From Erythroxylum novogranatense (lineage: Eukaryota; Streptophyta; Magnoliopsida; Malpighiales; Erythroxylaceae), in the NCBI GenBank assembly GCA_029891385.1, contig CM057235.1, positions 7,125,001-7,189,000 of the forward strand: 64,000 nt of DNA. Direction: 5' to 3'. Shown here one piece after another: positions 57,290-64,000 of this stretch. Position 1 is the stretch's first letter. Each line of letters begins with the position of its first letter. A model generated the notes under the pieces. That model was not told the origin of the DNA and ran no database searches. It saw only the letters and a list, made by a program, of their open reading frames with translations. The position numbers and the translations under genes were made by a program.

Positions 57290-60200
57290 CTATGTGTCTT
57301 CGCGCGATATACATGCAATCTTCTGACCTAATCTTCTGATGCAATATTTTGTCAGGTGGCGGCGTCAAGAATGCATGCCTCAGGACTACTTATATCTGCT
57401 TATATCTTTTCATTCATTCATATTGTCATTCATGTTGTGTCGCTTTCTCTATACACACAATCTCCTCGACCCAATCTTCGATGCAATATTTTGTCAGCGA
57501 CCACGCGACGGGCCCCACAATGCATGCCCTCAGGATCGCTTATATAGTGTCTTCTTGCTCATTGCCTCACCTTCTCCTCAGATCTTCGTCTCATGATCTT
57601 GGTGCTTGTCGTGGTACATTGTTCGTGTCGAAAGAGTATCACAGTGGTTTCCTGTGTTAGTTGTAAATCTTCTTTTGGCATTTTTTCGTTGTAGTTGTCG
57701 TAGCTGTTGTTGCTATCAAAACAGTATCACTGTTCACCAACTCCACATCCAGTTGCTCTTAGTTTTCGCTTCCTGTTACTTTTATTCCTCTGTTACTTGT
57801 AAATCTTCTTTAAGCTTTTTTTTTGTTTGTACAGATGTTTTTGAAGTTTCGATGTTGTTCTTTGCCGACTTTTGTTCATTGTCGAAAGAATATCGTTGTT
57901 CACCAACTCTTGGCATAAATGACTTGGATATAAGGAGATTTATCATGTTACCGTCCTGAAAAAGGATGGCTCAAATAAAGAAGACGTACTGGAGACTTGG
58001 ATATGACGAGATTTATCATGTCTATCATTCTCTACGTCGGTCGTCAGTGTCTTTGTGATCCAATAGGAAGATTGTAACAATCTTGATCTTTCTTGTAGTC
58101 ATTCATAATGTGTTAATCAGTTTTTTAGTGATACAAACTTCCAGCATCCACATTAAGGGGAGACAAATCTCAAAAAGGATGCCGCAAATAAAGAATGCCT
58201 ACTACAGACTTGGATATGAGGACATTTATCATGTTGTTTATCGTCAGTGTCAGTCCATATAGCAGCTACTTGTGATTCAATAGGAAGATTGTAAATACAT
58301 TCATCAAGATTGTACTTTGAAGAATTGTAATATTAGATAGCATAATATGGTAACTGCTTCGTCTGGGTTTCCAGTTCGTCTGACATATCGCTTCGTGTTA
58401 TTTAAGACGATAGAAGTAGAGACTTCAATCAAACAAGTTATACCTTGTGTATTTCCCTTTTAAAAAAAAAACCTATGAAAACGCTTAATTAAAACAAACT
58501 TGTTCTTTTCACAAGACCTACTGAAAATAAAAGTTATAAAATGTTTTTGCTCTCGTCCACTTTTGCATCCGTCTGCTTTTGCTTCCGTCTGCTTTTCAAC
58601 TCCGTTTGTTTTTCTTCTTTCGTCTGCTTTTCAACTTCCGTCTGCTTTTGCTTTCCTCTACTATTCAACTTCTGTCTATTTTTCCTCTTTCCTCTGTTTT
58701 TCAACTTCCGTCTGTTTTTATCAGAGAGATAAAGCTTGAGAGAAGTTGACACACTCATTTTTTTAGTTTGCTACAGTAAGATAGCTCTACATAATTCGCT
58801 GAATATTTTTCTCTCAAGTATGTGAAGTCAATAATGCATTATTACAGTGCTTATTATACGATATATGAATGCATAAGAAGGTGGGTTGAATTGTCTTAGT
58901 TTTCTTTACCCTTACCAATATGGTTCATCACTTTCTAATGTTATTGTTATTTGCAATATCGCTTTCTAATTATTTTTTCATGATTTATATTCGTGTTTTT
59001 TATATAATCATAATAATACCATCGATATTTGTTTTATTAATATAAGCCAAGAATTTTTAATACCTAATAGGAAAAATACTATTTACATAAATAAACGAAA
59101 TAATACGTCGACTTCGACTCTTATTTATAATCTTCGTCTTCAACTGGTTCTTAAATCTTGCTTCTTGAATATTGAAAGAAGCGCTTATTCGATTACTCAG
59201 AATTAACTCAAACTGGTTCTTAATTCTGAGGTGGTTTGCTTTCATCTGCTTTCCATCATCTACTTTTGCATCCGTTTGCTTTTGGATAACTTTCGTTTGC
59301 TTTCGCCCATCTGCTTTTCAACTCCCTCTCTTGCTCAACTTCGCTCGCTTTTGAAGTTCCGCTCGCTTTCAATAGCTTCCTCTCTTTTTTCAAGGTTTGT
59401 TTTTCATCGTCTTGCTGTCTCATCATTATTTCTACTTCAACGATCCAAAATCGTAGCATATCTCAGACACAACCCATGTAGTACCTTATAGACAAGGACA
59501 CTTTAGAGTCTTACCCAAAACCGATTCACACATTATGAATGACTACAAGAAAGATAAACATTGTTACAATCTTCATATTATTCTTTCGGCATTTTTCCAC
59601 ATAAGTCAACACGTAAGTTCATGTTTGTTGTTTTTCACCAAGGTGTCAAGAATTTCCATTAGATTATCTCGTCCAAGATAACAACATTCTTCATTCACCC
59701 CGCTATTTTCTTAGAATCGCTTTTTTTTGTCCAGAATCTTCAAACTCAAACGCGGTTTGAATTTCAGATCATCGTCTCGTTTGCTTGCGTCGCTTTTGCT
59801 TAAGTCTCTTTTGCTTTAAATGCCTTTTGCTTCCGCTCGCTTTTGCTTCCGCTTTTTTAACCGCCATCTCCTTTTCTTCTTTTGGCTACTTTTCACCTTC
59901 CGCTCGCTTTCCGACTTCGCCTTATTTTTGCTTCTCTTCTTCGCCTCATTCTTTTCACCATTTTTCCACAGATCACCAACAAATGACCTTGTTTGTCATT
60001 TTTCGCCAAGGTGTCAAGATTTTCCATTAAATTATCTATCCAAGATAACAACCGCTTTTGCTTTAAATCTACTTTTGAACTTCCGTCCGTTTTTCTTCTT
60101 TCGTCTGTTTTTCAACCTCTTACTACTTCAACTCATTTTTGCTTCTTTGAGCTTGCTCTTGTTCTTCTTTATTTAAAGCAGTTCAGTTGATGTCATTTCT

Positions 60201-60870
60201 AACTCCGATTAAATTTCACTTACCAATTCCCTATGTCTTCTTGGAGTATACGAATTGACTAATCCTTCTTCGAAAACATGTAACCCCCAAAATCTAGAAA
60301 GCAGATATCGAGACGTCTTTTCGTTATATCGAATAATCTTCTAATTGCTATAATAATGTCAAATACTACCAATAACGTATTGTAGAAGTAAACAAACATA
60401 AGATCAAAACATAGATTGACGTTTCAATTGATAGCTGAGCTATGTTTTTGCCTATATCTAGGAAAATCATTTCGAGTACTGCCCCTTATTTAATACCACG
60501 CAACTCTTCAACTCTCACCTTCCATATGGTCCCCTAACAACTCTATATGTAAACTTTATATCATTTCTCCTCTAACTTCAGTCAAACAATTCCTACCCTC
60601 TTCTTTTGCCTTCTTCTTGTTTAACCTAAATACATCTCATTCTCCATTCCACAAAGATAGCAATAGTCAAGGTTACTTATTCTATTTCAACAAATAAAGA
60701 ACGACTGCTCGTGTCAAGAATCCATTCTTTTCTCGATTACTTTTTTCATCCTAATTTTTTCAATTTATAATGTCAACAAAACCCTTTCTTTATCTTTACG
60801 CAACATTTTTTTATAGGTTCTCTCCTTATTCTGTGTTGCATTTTGCCACTCCAACCTTCGTCTTATTCTT
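57290..60870. repeat. Third, diverged copy of the segmental-duplication family
   Basis: Recognisable blocks in the same order as 39360-43930: TCTTCGCGCGATATACATGC (57298), AAATCTTCTTTAAGC (57801), GACTTGGATATGA (57996), AGTCCATATAGCAGCTACTT (58252), CTTATTTATAATCTTCG (59121), AATGTCAAATACTACC (60356), AGATTGACGTTTCAATT (60413). It has GTCTG-rich arrays (58550-58730, 59240-59400, 59760-59960, 60055-60115). No TNL fragment was found here and no ORF is recognised. Confidence 0.65.
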
Positions 60871-62298
60871 TCTTCTCAATAAAGTTGTGAAATAATTATC
60901 ACATTTATACACTAATTTCGTTATTTTAATGCCGATATGAATTCCAAATTTATTTCGAGCAGAAAAGATATTTGAAAATGCCATAAAGGAGACATATGAT
61001 CGCCAAAATCACCTAGATGAGTTATTTATCCAATATCACGCTACCAATAAAAGGCACATAGTAGTTCATATAGACTTCGCCACGTCGAGATGTATGAAAC
61101 TAGTGAATGATAAAGATGGCTAACGATCTCAAAGAAGTAAACTTCGAGACTAGAAATTTTATGAAGCACACATTAAAAACTTATAGATTAAGGTATCTTT
61201 ATATCGCAGATGTCAAGAGATACATGTAAACTATTTTATCTTATCCGAAAGAAAGTCATTTCATCTTAGTTCTTCTTCACGTTAAATTTTTCGTATAAAT
61301 TCATCAAGGCACTTTCATCACAGATTACAAGTAAATGTTAATCTGCTAGTTTATGCAATTATCGTATTAATATCATATTGTAGAGTGTTGCATTTGCATT
61401 TGCATTTTCATCAAATCGTTATTGAAAAAAGTCCGTGATTAGGGAAAATTTTAACATATAAAGACTAAAATAAGAAGATTCCGAGATTGAAATTGTAGCT
61501 GCTAAAAATATAAATTAAATTTCAACGCTTCAAATAAAACATAGGAAAGGTAGTAACGTTTTGAAGTATTCAAATTAAATCTTAAAATTTTAAAACATTT
61601 AAAATAAATTTTAAGTGGATGGAAAATTTAATGATTAATTCTTCAACAGCTAAATATTATGTCAATGATGATGTCATATTATTTTTATTTTGAAGTAAAA
61701 TATTTTTTATCATGTGACAACTGGAACCCTTTATTTAAAATATATAAATATGAGTTATGTAACAAGTAAGAGTTATTCTCTAAAATGTATAAATAATCCC
61801 TTGTTACCAAGTGATCGTAGAACTTATTTTTACTTTATTTAAAAATTAATTATGTGACATTAAAGTTTGCTTTTATTTAAAATATAAAATAATATTATGC
61901 CAAGATTTAATTTAATTGATAAAGAGTTGAGCTCATCAAATTATCCGTTAATTTATGATTTGTTTTAATTATTTTGGAAATGTTATGGTAGACGAATATT
62001 GAGGTTCGGAATATACTTATTTTAAAATTATTTATTATTATTATTTTAAATTATTAAAATAATAAAATTAAAAATTGACAAATTCAACTCTCATCATCAG
62101 TCATTATCTTTCATAATTTCGGTGGGCCAGCGAGTTAGCCACATGTTCAGCCGACAAAGGAAGAAGATAAACGAAGCTGAAAGGCCTCCATCACGGCTGC
62201 CAAGTGGCAATTACTTTTGTAAATAATAATAATATTATTATTACTATTTATATATACTATACCATCACTTCTTCATGTGGAGAATTGCAAAGTTCATA
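60871..62298. other. AT-rich upstream flank of the channel gene
   Basis: Long A/T stretches (61440-62090) and a less AT-rich block (62120-62215) that may be promoter or leader. A TATATATA stretch lies at 62249-62256, 43 bp before the chosen start codon. If used, it would give a very short leader; an upstream start site is equally possible. No repeat of the classes to the left was recognised after about 60870. Confidence 0.5.
62249..62256 (+). promoter_or_regulatory. Candidate TATA box of TPC1
   Basis: TATATATA on the coding strand upstream of the start codon. Only position and sequence support it; the short distance to the ATG is a reservation. Confidence 0.3.
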
Positions 62299-63883
62299 AT
62301 GGATGTGCATCTTCTCGGAGAAACCAGCTCTCATAGGAGGACAAGCGATACAGCCACTGCCTTTAACCGCCGCTCCGACGCCATCACTCATGGCACTCGT
62401 TATCAAAAAGCTGCTGCCCTCGTCGATCTGGTCTCTTTCTTTTTCTTTCACGTCGTTTTAACTCTGTTGTGGATCACTACATAATGTTCTTTTACTTTGG
62501 TGTCACTAAGTGTTCTTGTGTTTCACTTAATGCTATGTGTCGAGCCAAGTGATTGTTTTGATTATATTAGTCTTGTTGGCTTGATCATATTTATATTGTG
62601 TTCTGAATTTTGTTGGTTGGAAAATGTGCTTTGAAGGCTGAAGATGGTGTTGGTCTGCCCGAACAAATTCTTGATCGACCAGATTTTGAGAGTGTGGCGA
62701 AGCTCTATTTCGTCTTTATTCAGTTTGACATCCTTTGGACGCTAAATTACTTTGCGCTGTTAGTCCTTAATTTCTTGGAGAAGCCCTTGTGGTGTTCGAG
62801 TCGTGCCTGCAATGATAGGGAGTATTACTATCTTGGGCAGTTGCCTTACTTTAGTGATGCAGAGTCTCTTATTTTTGAGGTAATTACTTCATATTCTTTG
62901 TTCGACATTCATTCTTTTGTTAGTTATCTTAATGTACTGAATGATTCGTTGATGTGAATGTTGTTTACTGCTTAGAAGATCATAACTTGAGGAGTGATGG
63001 AATGCCCTTCTGAAAAGATTTGAAGTTTAAAATCTTGCTAGACTTGAGTTGGTAAATTTATTTTCAGTAAGGAGACATCTGAAGGTCTTATATTTTCATT
63101 TTCAAGTTTCCTGAAAAAGATAGTTGTGCATGCATAAAACTGGTAATATCAAAATCAGCTGTTTAAGGCCATTTCTCCCATCCAACAGTTTACCCTCTTC
63201 ATCCCTTCTCCTCAATCTCTTTCCAGTCTCTTCCCTTTGCTTTTAAGCTTGGTTAAAACACAAGGTTGGTGTTGTATCCTTTTCTTTCTTTCTTTTCTAT
63301 TTTTCATGTTGATTAAAAGGAACTCTTTCTTTTTCTCTGAAAGAGATACAATCTGCCAAACACAAACTGCCACTGCTTTTCCTTAACTATGAGATTAATT
63401 TTTGGAGTTAGTCCTTGCTAGGGGCTTCGTTGTCTTTTTACCAACTCCATCTAAAACCCACATATCAGAGTCGCATTTAGTTGAAATATAGCATAGTCAC
63501 TTCTTGGATGATTGCCTACATTTGTCTAGATGATTCTTATTGGAAATAAGTTATGCTTGCTTTATTATGCCATGGATTTTGGAAATTTGTCTTTCCAAAA
63601 TGAACAACACTTGGTGTGCACACCTATGTGCATTTGTCCTTATCCTGACTGCTATATGCAATAATGGTAGTATTTAATTAACCTAAAATTCCCAAACCAT
63701 ACTTGCAATGACACATATACTCTTTCAAGGAATCACTATTTGTGTACATAGTTTTCAAATCACATTTGAGTTTCTTTTCTTGTGCAGGGGGTGACTCTTG
63801 TTATACTGGTTGTGCATATTTTCTTTCCAATTTCCTATGAAGGGCTTTATATCTATTGGAAAAATCCTCTTAATAGACTGAAG
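62299..63883 (+). CDS. TPC1: Two-pore vacuolar cation channel TPC1, exons 1-3 (gene continues past the window)
   Basis: Plant TPC1 is the slow vacuolar, Ca2+- and voltage-regulated cation channel of the tonoplast. Exon 1 (62299-62430, 44 codons) gives [17 protein letters not shown] and [10 protein letters not shown]. Exon 2 (62637-62879, 81 codons) gives [13 protein letters not shown], segment IS1 ([19 protein letters not shown], about residues 74-92), PLWC and [13 protein letters not shown]. Exon 3 (63788-63883, 32 codons) gives [18 protein letters not shown] (IS2). All three exons are phase 0 with GT/AG introns of 206 and 908 bp. I chose the second in-frame ATG (62299) because MDVHLLG aligns with the acidic-dileucine start MEDPLIG of Arabidopsis TPC1; an ATG at 62275 is also in frame. 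About 157 residues of some 730 are here, with no lesion. Confidence 0.93.
62431..62636 (+). other. TPC1 intron 1
   Basis: GTCTCT donor and ...TTTGAAG acceptor, phase 0. Placed where plant TPC1 proteins read ...ALVDL|AEDG, so the junction restores the family sequence exactly. Confidence 0.85.
62880..63787 (+). other. TPC1 intron 2
   Basis: GTAATT donor after ...SLIFE and ...TTGTGCAG acceptor before GVTLVILVV, phase 0. T-rich and without recognisable inserted elements. Confidence 0.85.
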
Positions 63884-64000
63884 GTACTTAGCTGTGGTTT
63901 CTTTTATTGAAACTGTTTTGTGATTGTTAGGCTAGGTGTTCTATAAATAATGAATTCTCGCTTGGTTCTTTAAATAAATTATTTCCTTTTGCATTGTAAT

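Noticed and set aside
60950..61250. Possible host gene fragment (stretch around AAAATGCCATAAAGGAGACA)
   Set aside because: Translations in all frames are short and interrupted, and I recognise no family.

Overview
This window is nuclear DNA from a flowering plant, almost certainly a eudicot. It is AT-rich, has no operon-like coding, and is built almost wholly from nested, decayed retrotransposons. The one recognisable host gene, at the right end, is split by introns with GT/AG borders. I cannot name the species. The longest open frame is 237 codons and belongs to a retroelement. I see no bacterial, phage, CRISPR, tRNA or rRNA feature.

Layout. (1) 1-6324: a minus-strand Ty3/gypsy element (protease and gag remnants, tRNA-iMet primer site, 2.2-kb LTR) with a second LTR of the same family beside it in tandem. 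(2) 7740-14140: a dead minus-strand LINE (RT, endonuclease, ORF1) split by a 3.56-kb solo LTR at 8871-12431. (3) 15052-25480: two tandem copies of a roughly 1-kb AT-rich repeat. The first is split by an element with 4.2-kb LTRs (15460-19342 and 19691-23858) around only 348 bp of internal DNA. (4) 26164-43933: a segmental duplication in two copies, about 26164-38060 and 39243-43933, with a third diverged copy at about 57290-60870. The first copy carries two later LTR insertions (26545-30657 and 31871-36261). The second copy keeps at least one empty site. Both copies contain a fragment of a TIR-NBS-LRR exon abutting a copia RNase H fragment. (5) 43930-56951: a minus-strand Sirevirus-like copia element (RNase H, envelope-like ORF, polypurine tract, 3' LTR). 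Its envelope-like ORF is split by a plus-strand copia element at 46234-55450 that keeps decayed gag, protease, integrase, RT and RNase H. (6) 60870-62298: upstream flank. (7) 62299-63883: the first three coding exons of a TPC1-type two-pore vacuolar cation channel, which runs out of the window.

The most interesting signal is in the LTRs. Six LTRs of related Ty3/gypsy families (1975-4178, 4183-6319, 15460-19342, 19691-23858, 26545-30657, 31871-36261) share a core-promoter block: TATAAA or a TATA-like sequence, 11-12 nt, then a GAGCT/AGCTC hairpin whose stem is kept while its loop changes. Five of them also share one homologous slot, next to a conserved CTCAAT(C/T)GGA-like marker, that holds a different CpG-rich array in each family: a 25-bp CGTCGCGACGTGC repeat, a 20-bp repeat built on the palindrome TGACGTCA, or a GC-rich block of inverted repeats. 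The LTR pair at 15460-23858 also has its tRNA primer site at the wrong end compared with its relatives.

All homology statements rest on reading the sequence by eye. No alignment or database search was run.
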